Of a DNA stretch of 17,562 nucleotides, positions 6,888 to 14,206 are shown in pieces; the stretch's first letter is position 1; each line of letters starts with the position of its first letter. The translations under genes and the position numbers were made by a program. The notes beneath the pieces were generated by a model. That model made no database searches, was not told where the DNA came from, and saw only the letters and a program-made list of their open reading frames with translations. The stretch lies in the NCBI GenBank assembly GCA_905214425.1, contig CAJMLY010000035.1:1-17562 (forward strand), written 5' to 3'. Origin of the DNA: an uncultured bacterium. Lineage in GTDB: Bacteria; Actinomycetota; Coriobacteriia; Coriobacteriales; Coriobacteriaceae.

Positions 6888-8420
6888 TTACTCCACCACG
6901 ATGTTATCGGTTGCGGTGTCGGCGCCGTTGCTGGCGATGAGTTTCTTGTAGTAGAAATAGGACTTCTTTCGCCCCAACGCCATGCTTCCATTGCCAAAAT
7001 CGTCAACATCGACCGAAACAAAGCCGTATCGTTTGCTTACCTCGGAAGTTCCGGAACTTACCAGATCAATCGGACCCCACCACGCATAACCAAATACATC
7101 CACACCATCCTTAATTGCTTCAGCGAGCTGCTCGACATGGCGCTTCATATAGTCGATACGATAGTCGTCCTCGACATATCCATTCTCGTCGAGCTCATCT
7201 ATGGCTCCAAGACCGTTCTCAGAGATAAAAATAGGCAAATGGTAACGATCGTAAATATGATTAAGAGTGATACGGAAACCAATGGGGTCGATAGGCCATC
7301 CCCATTCCGACGCCTCAAGATAGGGATTTTTAATTGCCGTAACCAAAGAGCCCGAGGGCTTGGGGACCGGCTCACCCTTATAGCGCATGATGTAGGTCAT
7401 GTAGTAACTGATCGTTACGAAATCGACAGTACCCGACTTGAGCACCCCAGCATCACCCGGCTGCATATCAATATGAATATCGTTCTCATCAAAGAAACGA
7501 TCCATGTAATACGGGTATTCGCCTTTAGCCTGGACGTCACTGTAGAACCAGTTGAAGTGGTCTTCGAACAGAACCTGGAGCTGATCTTCGGGCTTGGGGG
7601 TCTCAGCATAGTTCTCGAGTCGGCAGAGCATGTTTCCGATCTTTGCATCCGGATCAATTTCGTGGCACTTCATAACGGCCTTGGCGCTCGCAACAAATTG
7701 ATTATGGGAAACCTGATACTTAAGCTCCCAATTGTCGCGATACGGATTCTCCGGAGTCTTAGAATCCTCTTCGCTCATAATGACGCCACTGCAGGTGAAA
7801 GGATTGGTAAGAACATTGTTGATTTCGTTGAACGTAAGCCAGTATTTAACTTTCCCCTTGTAACGCCTAAAGCAAGTCTCCGCATAACGCTCAAATGCTT
7901 CGACAGTGTGGCGGCTTTTGAAACCACCGTATGCTTCGGCAAGATGAAGCGGGGTATCGAAGTGGCACAGCGTCACCATTGGCTCCATACCGAGCTTGTG
8001 GCATTCATCAAACACGCGGTCATAAAAAGCCAAACCGACCTCGTTTGGCTGAGCATCGTCACCGTTGGGGAAAATGCGGCTCCAGCTGATCGACATGCGG
8101 AAAACCTTAAATCCCATACCCGCAATCTCGGCCAGTTGCTCCTTATAGCGATGATAAAAATCGATTCCCCGACGCTTGGGAAGATTGTATTGCTCGGGAT
8201 GTAGCTTCATTTGCTCCAACATCTCGGCGGTAACGGAATTATGCGGGAGAGGCTGACCTTCATATCCACGATTCGCCTCGCGAGAAATAAACGGAGCGAA
8301 ATCAGAGGTTGCAAGCCCGCGACCCCCCTCATCAAACGCACCCTCAATCTGATTTGCAGCCGTTGCTCCTCCCCAGAGGAAGCCATCAGGAAATGCGCTC
8401 TGCTTCTTAACAGTATCCAT
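6888..8420 (-). CDS. 6-phospho-beta-glucosidase, glycoside hydrolase family 1
   Basis: 510 residues. GH1 enzymes of this kind hydrolyse PTS-delivered beta-glucoside 6-phosphates in the cytoplasm. The N-terminal motif FLWGGATAANQIEGAF is classic for GH1. The acid/base glutamate is E199 (TFNEIN) and the nucleophile E401 (ISENG). The phosphate pocket is indicated by S456, K463 and Y465, in the S-x6-K-x-Y spacing of 6-phospho enzymes. Glucosidase rather than galactosidase is inferred from overall resemblance to Bgl proteins and is less certain. The start codon follows AAGGA in the minus strand. A terminator-like hairpin lies upstream, between IIA and this gene. G+C is lower than in the hyp genes (48% in one 60-base sample), which suggests later acquisition. 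The stop overlaps the HPr ribosome-binding site. Confidence 0.92.
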   Translation of the reverse strand: MDTVKKQSAFPDGFLWGGATAANQIEGAFDEGGRGLATSDFAPFISREANRGYEGQPLPHNSVTAEMLEQMKLHPEQYNLPKRRGIDFYHRYKEQLAEIAGMGFKVFRMSISWSRIFPNGDDAQPNEVGLAFYDRVFDECHKLGMEPMVTLCHFDTPLHLAEAYGGFKSRHTVEAFERYAETCFRRYKGKVKYWLTFNEINNVLTNPFTCSGVIMSEEDSKTPENPYRDNWELKYQVSHNQFVASAKAVMKCHEIDPDAKIGNMLCRLENYAETPKPEDQLQVLFEDHFNWFYSDVQAKGEYPYYMDRFFDENDIHIDMQPGDAGVLKSGTVDFVTISYYMTYIMRYKGEPVPKPSGSLVTAIKNPYLEASEWGWPIDPIGFRITLNHIYDRYHLPIFISENGLGAIDELDENGYVEDDYRIDYMKRHVEQLAEAIKDGVDVFGYAWWGPIDLVSSGTSEVSKRYGFVSVDVDDFGNGSMALGRKKSYFYYKKLIASNGADTATDNIVVE

Positions 8421-8449
8421 AAATCTAGTTCCTTAAAGATGGAGTTCTT

Positions 8450-8484
8450 AAAAATAGAGGGAGACCTTTGTCGCAATCTCCCTC
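8450..8484 (-). terminator. Intra-operon terminator or attenuator between IIA and glucosidase
   Basis: In the minus-strand transcript, GAGGGAGA and TCTCCCTC (arms 8477-8484 and 8457-8464) form a perfect 8-bp stem with a 12-nt loop, followed directly by TATTTTT. It sits in the 89-nt gap between the IIA stop and the glucosidase start. Partial termination here would lower glucosidase and HPr expression relative to the transporter. Confidence 0.65.
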
Positions 8485-8509
8485 GCGTCAACCAATTGGA
8501 AGATTCGAA

Positions 8510-8842
8510 TTACTGACCGGCGCGGATAGCCAGTGCGCGCACAATCGGCATCATCTTTTTAACCATATGAAGTTCAGCACTAATGGTCATGAGAGTGTCC
8601 TGAGCATGCGTAAAAAGCAACGAGTACTCGACTTCCTCACCTGCCGCTTGGGCTTGAATCGTGGCAGTCTGCACTTTATGCGCGGTCAGAATCTTTGCAT
8701 CCGCTTGGGCAAGGTGCTCCTCTGCCGCATCAAAATCAAACTCCGCCAAGCTATCCAACGCCTGGTCAATACAAGTCCTACCGTCACCAGTATTTAAAAT
8801 GACTTCCATAGCCACAGCGCTGATGTCAATTGCGTCACTCAT
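8510..8842 (-). CDS. PTS lactose/cellobiose-family IIA component
   Basis: 110 residues, a typical length for the LacF/CelC family. The protein is a small helical phosphocarrier that moves phosphate from HPr to IIB. The active histidine is H79 in FTHAQDTLMT, matching His78 of S. aureus LacF, and D82 corresponds to the conserved aspartate at the trimer centre. A second conserved run, AHKVQTATIQ, is at residues 54-63. I chose ATG at 8842 because GGGAGCG precedes it; a longer open frame upstream only overlaps IIC and does not resemble the family. It overlaps the IIC stop by 8 bp, so the two are translationally coupled. Confidence 0.92.
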   Translation of the reverse strand: MSDAIDISAVAMEVILNTGDGRTCIDQALDSLAEFDFDAAEEHLAQADAKILTAHKVQTATIQAQAAGEEVEYSLLFTHAQDTLMTISAELHMVKKMMPIVRALAIRAGQ

Positions 8843-10223
8843 CGTTCGCTCCCGTCGTTGTAGAATCTGCAGCTGCCAGCACAACTTTTTCGGATGGACC
8901 ATTCTCAGAAGCAGTCTCGGAAATGTTTGCAGCCTTCCTTGCCTCACGAGCGACACGTTTTGCCGCCTTCTTCGCAGCGCGCTCAGCCTCGCTTTTCTGC
9001 TCGTCCTCTGCGGCATGTTTGTCGAAAACCTTAAAGAAGGGATACCAAATGATTGCCGCAAGAATCAGGTTCACCACGACAAGCACCACGTTGCGAAAAT
9101 CTCCGTTGGAAAGGAAGTAAGCCGAAACCGCGTTGGGAAGGAAGTTCATCGCAAACATCTGGGTATGGAGACTTGCCCAGTCGAACTGCAGCCACAGATA
9201 GGCATTTGCGGGCAGAATGATAGCTTGAAGAATAACCGGGATGAACAGATAGGGATTATTAACGATAGTGGAAAAAACCAGAGGCTCATTGATATTAAAG
9301 AGGGACGGCACGAACGTCGCCTTACCGAGCGTGCGGTTCTTTTTGGATTTCGAGAACAGCATCATAAACGCCAGAGGCAAAGTGTTGAGCTCTCCGCCAA
9401 TCATGTAGTAGCGCGAAAGGCCATACGCATTGATGTTGGTCGGCGTAGCCCCCGCGGCAACTGCAGCCATATTCTCAGCCATACCACCCTGGGTGATCGG
9501 AAGCGTCACCGAAATAAACGCCCAGCCCGAAACACCAAAGAAGTAGAACACGTCCATCACCAAAGCCATAAACACAACGCCGGGGAGAGACTGGCCAAAA
9601 CTGGTAACGGGTGAAAGAATCAGCGCAATTACGGTAAAGACATCAATTCGAACAAGAAACGTCAGCAGAAACGCAATTGTAAGGCTCAGCAAAATTGGGA
9701 TAATGCTGTCGAACCAGCTTTTAACAAAATCAGGGATAACCGATTCTTCACCGAAGAAGCTATGATGCGCTGCGAACTTGTAGATTGCACCGACCGTGAT
9801 ACCCACTGCCATAGCCGCAAACATGCCGCTCGAGCCGAACTTCCACATCTCGAAGGCCATGCCCTCATCGACCGTCTGGGGATTCATGCACAGCATAAAA
9901 GCGCCGACGCCGGTAAAGCCAGCGATCAGGGCTCTACCTTTATCGTCCTCCTTGACACAGACGCTGTGAGGAATGATAAAAGCGATGAACATTCCTACGA
10001 GACCAAACGAGTAGGTATTAAGCGCTGACAGGTCAGGTAGAGCGGGCACAAAATTACGAACCACATTAAAAAGGCTCGGAATTGCCGAGACCATTGTAAA
10101 CGGAACGATATACAAAACGGCATTGGCAACGATTCCAAACCAATAGCTCGACGTAAGCTTATTGACAACGGGGACAACGTTCTTTTCGATGCTCCCTTGG
10201 ACTTTTTCCATCACATTAGACAT
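8835..10223 (-). CDS. PTS lactose/cellobiose-family IIC membrane permease
   Basis: 462 residues from ATG at 10223. IIC is the membrane channel that binds and translocates the sugar during phosphorylation by IIB. Many hydrophobic segments are visible, from VANAVLYIVPFTMVSAI near residue 36 to VVLVVVNLILAAIIWYPF just before residue 396. The family motifs GGELNTLPLAF and FNINEPLVF are present. AGGGTG lies 8 nt before the chosen ATG; GTG at 10232 is an alternative start with no spacing for a ribosome-binding site. Residues 396-462 form a highly charged Ala/Lys/Arg/Glu-rich cytoplasmic tail (EAERAAKKAAKRVAREARKA) not needed for transport. The gene begins just after IIB and overlaps IIA. Confidence 0.93.
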   Translation of the reverse strand: MSNVMEKVQGSIEKNVVPVVNKLTSSYWFGIVANAVLYIVPFTMVSAIPSLFNVVRNFVPALPDLSALNTYSFGLVGMFIAFIIPHSVCVKEDDKGRALIAGFTGVGAFMLCMNPQTVDEGMAFEMWKFGSSGMFAAMAVGITVGAIYKFAAHHSFFGEESVIPDFVKSWFDSIIPILLSLTIAFLLTFLVRIDVFTVIALILSPVTSFGQSLPGVVFMALVMDVFYFFGVSGWAFISVTLPITQGGMAENMAAVAAGATPTNINAYGLSRYYMIGGELNTLPLAFMMLFSKSKKNRTLGKATFVPSLFNINEPLVFSTIVNNPYLFIPVILQAIILPANAYLWLQFDWASLHTQMFAMNFLPNAVSAYFLSNGDFRNVVLVVVNLILAAIIWYPFFKVFDKHAAEDEQKSEAERAAKKAAKRVAREARKAANISETASENGPSEKVVLAAADSTTTGANDE

Positions 10224-10235
10224 ATCAAGCACACC

Positions 10236-10577
10236 CTATTCGCCATCAAAATCTATGTCGAGAAGATCGTAGGCATCTTCGAGAATCCCCTCGCCATCAA
10301 GCGACGCATAATAATCAGGGTCGATTGACATTACCTTTACACCGTAAGGCTCAAGCATTTTTTGCGTCGCCGGAACCTCGGCGGCAAAATGCGGCCCCAA
10401 GAGGAGGGCATCGATCTTATCGGCATAGTCCATAATTTCAGATTTGCTGACCGCATTGATGGTGCAGTCAAGGCCCTTGGACTTTGCGACCCTGCGCATG
10501 CCCGCCGCCATAAAGCCGGTCGAGGCACCGATGCCGCAAGCGAGGAGAATACGGACGGTGCCGTTCTCGTCTGCCAT
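10236..10577 (-). CDS. PTS lactose/cellobiose-family IIB component
   Basis: 113 residues. IIB receives phosphate from IIA on a cysteine and passes it to the sugar bound in IIC. The active cysteine is C14 in ILLACGIGASTG, the P-loop of the family, followed by the expected alternating strands and helices (LLLGPHF, KVMSIDPDYYASLDGE). The ATG at 10577 has AAGGAG 6 nt upstream. A longer open frame upstream runs through the intergenic repeats and has no support. It is the first gene of the operon IIB-IIC-IIA-glucosidase-HPr, divergent from the PRD regulator. Confidence 0.92.
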   Translation of the reverse strand: MADENGTVRILLACGIGASTGFMAAGMRRVAKSKGLDCTINAVSKSEIMDYADKIDALLLGPHFAAEVPATQKMLEPYGVKVMSIDPDYYASLDGEGILEDAYDLLDIDFDGE

Positions 10578-10686
10578 GGGGTACTCCTTTCCCAATAAGC
10601 GGGCCCAAGGCAGCTCCGATGCCGCCGCAGTCCCCGCCATGTTCTTGAGCGTCCGTGTCGACCCGGCCGCCCTTGACCGTGACCGC

Positions 10687-10717
10687 ACTATACGCGGCAG
10701 AGGGTTCTTGCCGCCAA
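10687..10717 (-). promoter_or_regulatory. Possible promoter of the beta-glucoside PTS operon
   Basis: Minus-strand TATAGT (10692-10687) has TTGGCG 19 nt upstream (10717-10712). The -35 is poor, as expected for an activator-dependent promoter, and the 28-base motif array lies just upstream of it. Confidence 0.35.
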
Positions 10718-10798
10718 CCGTCTTTTTGCCGCATGGCGGCAAGGCGGCAGATTTTCCGCTTGCGCGGCAAGCCGGGCGGTTTTCCGCTTGGGCGGCAA
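10708..10798. repeat. 28-base-period GCGGCAA array, candidate regulator binding region
   Basis: GCGGCAA occurs at 10736-10742, 10764-10770 and 10792-10798, exactly 28 bases apart. Its reverse complement TTGCCGC is at 10708-10714, again 28 bases before, and at 10726-10732. Bases 10736-10763 and 10764-10791 are imperfect tandem copies (23 of 28 identical). Small palindromes are present: TTGCCGC-ATG-GCGGCAA and CTTGC-GCG-GCAAG. The array lies between the divergent PTS operon and its PRD regulator; with 10578-10878 it is the only notable content of this 301-base gap apart from a hairpin at 10805-10821. Confidence 0.65.
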
Positions 10799-10804
10799 AT
10801 TGAA

Positions 10805-10821
10805 AAAGACGCCCCGTCTTT
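10805..10821 (-). terminator. Short hairpin with minus-strand U-run
   Basis: AAAGACG-CCC-CGTCTTT is an exact 7-bp stem. On the minus strand it is followed by further T residues (TTTTTC), so it could stop transcription running towards the PTS operon or act as a leader attenuator if a promoter lies above it. Confidence 0.35.
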
Positions 10822-10878
10822 CCCTGAGATACCATGGGGCGGTACACCCTATCTGCCGATCATCTCTGGGAGAAAACC

Positions 10879-12849
10879 ATGTCGAGCGCCAAGCAGAACC
10901 GCATCAACCGCATGATCAATGTGCTCGAAAACAGCAGCTCCTGGATATCTTCCTCTATGCTCGCCAGCTTGTTGGGCGCAAGCGAGCGCAGCATCCGCAA
11001 CTATGTTGCCGAGGTCAACGAGGCCGGTACACGACATATCGAATCATCTAAAGAGGGGTATCGTCTTGCTGCAACAACGTCGGCCGCCGGCAATGCCCCG
11101 GCCTCCCTCCTCGGCAACGCCGATATCGTCCCCGCTGGCAGCGATTCGCGGCGCGACTTCACCATCTCGCGCCTTGTGAACGCGCGCGACGGACTCTCCG
11201 TCTTCGATGTGTCCGACGAGCTCTTTATCAGCGAAAGCACGTTTCAGAGTTCCGTGATGCCGCAGGCGCGGGCGCTCGTGCGACAGTTTGACCTCAATAT
11301 CGAGACACATGACTACCGCATGACGCTCACGGGGCGTGAGGCCGACAAGCGCAAACTTCTCGGCCACATAGCCACGCACAACTCCTATGGCTACTTCACC
11401 TCGACCAAGACGCTCGAGAACATGTTTCCCGGCTTTGATGTGCAAGGAATCCTCTCGAGCCTTGTCGAGATTTGTCAGCGCTCGGACCTGTTTATCAACA
11501 ACTACGCGTTCTCCAACCTGCTCATGCACCTGCTGGTGATCATTATCAGGCTCACCTCGAACAACGAGCTCAGCGAGGTGGACGGCCCCATCGACGGAGA
11601 CGGCCTGGTGGCGCAGCTTGGGCAGCGTGAGCAGATTGTGCGCTGCGCCCAGTGCATCGCCGCCTACTTTGAGAAGGAGTTTGGCTGCGCCGTCCCGCGT
11701 GCCGATTTTCAGCAGATCCTGCTGCTTCTGGCGCTTTCCGTCGAGCGCTGCGATTTTGGCGACCTCAACCGCGAGAAGCTCGCAAGCATCATCGACCGCG
11801 ATTTTATGGACATGGTCCTGGGGATTCTCGACGAGTGTGGCGAGCGCTACAACCTGCCGCGCTTTATCGACGAGCCTATGCGCTTGCAGCTCGTCCTGCA
11901 TATGTTTAACGCCTACCAGCGCGCCGTCTACCACGTAAGCTACCCCAACCCGCTCGCCGCGCAAATCAAAAGCGAACACGCACCGGTCTACGACATGGCG
12001 GTCTATATCGCCCACCGTTTCTCGACCGCCATGAATGTTGAGGTAGGCGAGAACGAAATCGCGTTTATCGCCTTTCACATCGGCGCCTACTTTGAGAAGT
12101 TCTCTGCGCCCGACGGTGCCATCACCTGCACGGTGATTATCGAGGAGTATCACGATTTTGCACGCAGGCTCGTCGACGACCTCAAGTCCGAGTTTGGCGA
12201 CGACATAAGTGTTGTTGCCGTGATGAGCTGTGATGGCTACCTGGCCGATCCTCCCGAGAGCGATGTGGTGATTGCAACGATCGACGTGCCGGTTTGCGGC
12301 GGCAGCACCAAGATCTTGATTGGGCCAATCCTCACTAAGCAAAACGTGCGAAAGATCCGCGACCGGCTTTGCGCTATCCAAGAGCAACGGCGGCGCCTCT
12401 ATGCCCAGGGCCTTTTGGGGCGCCTGCTACAGCCGGGGCTGTTTATGCGCAACGTAGACGCAAACGACGCCACAAGCTGCATCGACCGAATGGGAGAGCT
12501 TTTGGCCGCTCAGGGGCTCGCAACGTCCGAGTATATCGCTGACGTGCATCTGCGCGAGAGTGTCTCGTCGACGGCGTTTACCGACAGCCTTGCCATGCCT
12601 CACGCGATCTCGGTATATCCCGAGCGCTCGTTTATCGCCGTGGCCCACAATGACGCCTCGATTCCCTGGGGACGCCACGACGTGCGGTTTGTGCTGCTTA
12701 TAGGCATCGCGCAGGAAGACATGGGGCTCTTTAGAGATGTGCTCGACCTGATTATCGAGGTGTTCTCCTCGGTAGAGACAACGATGAGGCTCATGCAGAC
12801 CGACACGTTCGAGGAGTTTCTGGCTGCGCTTACGCATGATATCGGGTAG
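10879..12849 (+). CDS. LicR/MtlR-like PRD transcriptional regulator with EIIB- and EIIA-like domains
   Basis: 656 residues from ATG 10879 (GGGAG at 10868-10872); an ATG at 10834 lacks a ribosome-binding site. Domains in order: N-terminal HTH (about 8-48, SMLASLLGASERSIRNYVAEV), a second HTH (about 95-150), PRD1 (about 170-295, H217 in LLMHLLVIIIRL), PRD2 (about 305-410, H341 and H400 in AFHIGAYFE), an EIIB-like region (about 415-505), and a fructose/mannitol-type EIIA domain (about 515-655) with H575 in the active motif MPHA. Such proteins are activators controlled by HPr and IIB phosphorylation of the PRD and EIIA histidines. The EIIB-like region lacks the usual P-loop cysteine; it reads VIIEEYHDF. 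It is divergent from the PTS operon and is its likely regulator. Confidence 0.93.
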   Translation: MSSAKQNRINRMINVLENSSSWISSSMLASLLGASERSIRNYVAEVNEAGTRHIESSKEGYRLAATTSAAGNAPASLLGNADIVPAGSDSRRDFTISRLVNARDGLSVFDVSDELFISESTFQSSVMPQARALVRQFDLNIETHDYRMTLTGREADKRKLLGHIATHNSYGYFTSTKTLENMFPGFDVQGILSSLVEICQRSDLFINNYAFSNLLMHLLVIIIRLTSNNELSEVDGPIDGDGLVAQLGQREQIVRCAQCIAAYFEKEFGCAVPRADFQQILLLLALSVERCDFGDLNREKLASIIDRDFMDMVLGILDECGERYNLPRFIDEPMRLQLVLHMFNAYQRAVYHVSYPNPLAAQIKSEHAPVYDMAVYIAHRFSTAMNVEVGENEIAFIAFHIGAYFEKFSAPDGAITCTVIIEEYHDFARRLVDDLKSEFGDDISVVAVMSCDGYLADPPESDVVIATIDVPVCGGSTKILIGPILTKQNVRKIRDRLCAIQEQRRRLYAQGLLGRLLQPGLFMRNVDANDATSCIDRMGELLAAQGLATSEYIADVHLRESVSSTAFTDSLAMPHAISVYPERSFIAVAHNDASIPWGRHDVRFVLLIGIAQEDMGLFRDVLDLIIEVFSSVETTMRLMQTDTFEEFLAALTHDIG

Positions 12850-12850
12850 A

Positions 12851-12908
12851 GGGCTCGACCCGCATTCTCGACATGCTCGTGGGAAAGCAGCTGTCGAGAA
12901 TTTGCTAG
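12851..12908 (+). pseudogene. Diverged copy of the hypE 3' end
   Basis: These 58 bases align with 6290-6347, the last codons and stop of hypE, with 5 mismatches. In the hypE frame they read GSTRILDMLVGKQLSRIC followed by TAG; the genuine gene reads ...VGEQLPRIC and TAA. Three of the five changes are silent or stop-preserving. It begins one base after the stop of the PRD regulator and has no start of its own. It is either the tail of a lost second hypE or the far direct repeat left by insertion of the intervening PTS block. Confidence 0.8.
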
Positions 12909-12991
12909 GGCGGAATCGCATGATTGGCGCGATGTCACCTGATATCCCTGGAGATGTTCAGATTCCAAGCACGCCCAACGCATAAGCCCAG

Positions 12992-12997
12992 TATTAT
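12992..12997 (+). promoter_or_regulatory. Possible -10 element for the HAD phosphatase gene
   Basis: TATTAT lies 34 nt before the ATG at 13032. No clear -35 at 17 nt was found. Confidence 0.3.
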
Positions 12998-13031
12998 GAG
13001 GTGCGTTTTAAACCCAACGACGGGAGCTTTC

Positions 13032-13700
13032 ATGGCAGCAGCTTTTTCCCATGTGATCTTTGACCTGGACGGCACCATTCTCAACACGCTCGAGGACCTG
13101 GCGGCCGCCGGCAACCATACCTGCGAGGCGCACGGCTGGCCCACGTTTGCCGTTGACGAGTACCGCTACAAGGTGGGAAACGGCATGCTCAAGCTGGTTG
13201 AGCGCTTTATGCCCGCCGAGTACGCAGGCGACGGCCGCATGTTTGAGCAGACGCTTGCCGAGTTTAGGGCTTACTACGGCGATCACAAGGAGGACCACAC
13301 CGCTCCCTATGCCGGCACGATCGAGATGCTCGACCGCTTGTGCGCCGCGGGCGTTCAGCTTGCCGTGCTCACTAACAAGGACCACGTCTCGGCGGCTCCG
13401 CTTATCGAGAAGTATTTTGGTTCCGAGCGCTTTGCGCTGGTGCAGGGCCGCGTCGATGCGTTTCCGCCCAAGCCCGAAGCACCCGTCACGCTGCATGTGA
13501 TGGAAGAGCTAGGCGCCGATCCGGCAACCACACTCTATGTGGGCGATTCCAATGTCGATATCCTGACCGGCCACAACGCCGGCCTTAAGAGCGCGGGCGT
13601 CAGCTGGGGCTTCCGCGGCCGCGCAGAGCTGGAGGCCGCCGGCGCCGACTACGTGGTGGACACCCAGGCAGAGCTCGCGGCGCTGGTGCTGGGCGAGTAA
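13032..13700 (+). CDS. gph: HAD-family hydrolase, phosphoglycolate phosphatase-like
   Basis: 222 residues. All HAD motifs are visible: motif I FDLDGTILNT with nucleophile D11 and D13, motif II LTNKD (T114), motif III lysine in KPEAP (K147), and motif IV YVGDSNVDI (D172). A helical cap (about residues 17-90) places it in the Gph/PGMB-like subfamily of small phosphate-ester hydrolases. The best guess is 2-phosphoglycolate phosphatase, but HAD substrate assignments from sequence are weak. The start at 13032 has GGGAG at 13022-13026; an open frame from 12924 adds residues with no family resemblance. It stands alone, after the hypE-tail copy and before a repeat-filled gap. Confidence 0.85.
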   Translation: MAAAFSHVIFDLDGTILNTLEDLAAAGNHTCEAHGWPTFAVDEYRYKVGNGMLKLVERFMPAEYAGDGRMFEQTLAEFRAYYGDHKEDHTAPYAGTIEMLDRLCAAGVQLAVLTNKDHVSAAPLIEKYFGSERFALVQGRVDAFPPKPEAPVTLHVMEELGADPATTLYVGDSNVDILTGHNAGLKSAGVSWGFRGRAELEAAGADYVVDTQAELAALVLGE

Positions 13701-13741
13701 CGAGCGACACCGCTTAACGCAGCCGCGACAATTCTTCCGCG

Positions 13742-13789
13742 CGGAAAGCGCATCCCGTTTTGGAGCTCCGGAATGGGATGCGCTTTCCG
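13742..13789. repeat. Perfect 15-bp inverted repeat after the HAD gene
   Basis: CGGAAAGCGCATCCC (13742-13756) and GGGATGCGCTTTCCG (13775-13789) pair exactly around an 18-nt loop. It could terminate the HAD transcript, but only GTTTGAG follows, so it is more repeat-like. Confidence 0.7.
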
Positions 13790-13805
13790 TTTGAGGCGCG
13801 TCGGG

Positions 13806-13821
13806 GAAACGGCATCCCGTT
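13806..13821. repeat. Short palindrome, same CATCCCG family
   Basis: AAACGG-CATC-CCGTTT. It shares the GGCATCCCGTTT core with the preceding repeat and looks like a degenerate neighbour copy. Confidence 0.45.
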
Positions 13822-13836
13822 TCAGAGCAATCTTCC

Positions 13837-13880
13837 GGGTCGCACTTTCCGCAACCCACCCCATCCGGAAAATGCGACCC
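13837..13880. repeat. Inverted repeat with GGGTCGCA arms
   Basis: GGGTCGCACTTTCCG (13837-13851) pairs with CGGAAAATGCGACCC (13866-13880) with one mismatch and a 14-nt loop. GGGTCGC recurs at 13909-13915. Confidence 0.65.
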
Positions 13881-13940
13881 ACTATTCGGCCAAAAACCGG
13901 GTCGCGGTTTCCCATGCACTCGATGCAACGCTGGCACAAG

Positions 13941-14016
13941 GAGTGTCCCCAACTGCCGGCAGAAAAGGAACGTCCCCAGCTGCCGCCCGGTCATTTAAGA
14001 ACGTCCCCAATGACTA
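13941..14016. repeat. Cluster of degenerate ACGTCCCC repeats
   Basis: Three related units lie in a row: GTGTCCCCAACTGCCGG, GGAACGTCCCCAGCTGCC and AAGAACGTCCCCAATGACTA (13997-14016). The last 20-mer is identical to both arms of the inverted repeat at 17386-17441. No gene is seen in 13701-14206; the stretch holds only repeats and terminators. Confidence 0.65.
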
Positions 14017-14092
14017 CAAGCGCCGCACCATGGCAACGACGCAGGTAGAGGATGGACAGCGAGCGACGTCCAGGACGAACAAGTTGGCATGA

Positions 14093-14133
14093 AAAAGGCG
14101 AGGCATAGACCTTCTGGTCATGCCTCGTCTTTT
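14093..14133. terminator. Strong bidirectional terminator
   Basis: AAAAGGCGAGGCAT-A-GACC pairs with GGTC-ATGCCTCGTCTTTT with one bulge and a 4-nt loop. On the minus strand it ends in TTTTT and probably closes the lipoprotein transcript. Confidence 0.75.
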
Positions 14134-14175
14134 GAATGACAAATTGTCGTCCTGGGCGGCGCGCAGCGTCGAGCA

Positions 14176-14203
14176 GTTGCGGCGTTTGGTAAAACGCCGC
14201 AAC
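14176..14203. terminator. Hairpin just after the lipoprotein gene
   Basis: GTTGCGGCGTTT and AAACGCCGCAAC form a perfect 12-bp stem with a 4-nt loop, ending 3 bases from the lipoprotein stop. There is no U-run, so the terminator at 14093-14133 may do the work. Confidence 0.55.
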
Positions 14204-14206
14204 GAA

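Noticed and set aside
6834..8204. A 456-codon open frame on the + strand
   Set aside because: It is antisense to the well-supported GH1 glucosidase and HPr, lacks any recognisable motif, and arises from codon bias on the coding strand.
10708..10798. CRISPR-like repeats with a 28-base period
   Set aside because: The copies are contiguous tandem units without spacers and no cas genes are present.
10578..10847. N-terminal extension of the IIB protein to 203 residues
   Set aside because: It would run through the repeat array and lacks a ribosome-binding site, whereas AAGGAG precedes ATG 10577.
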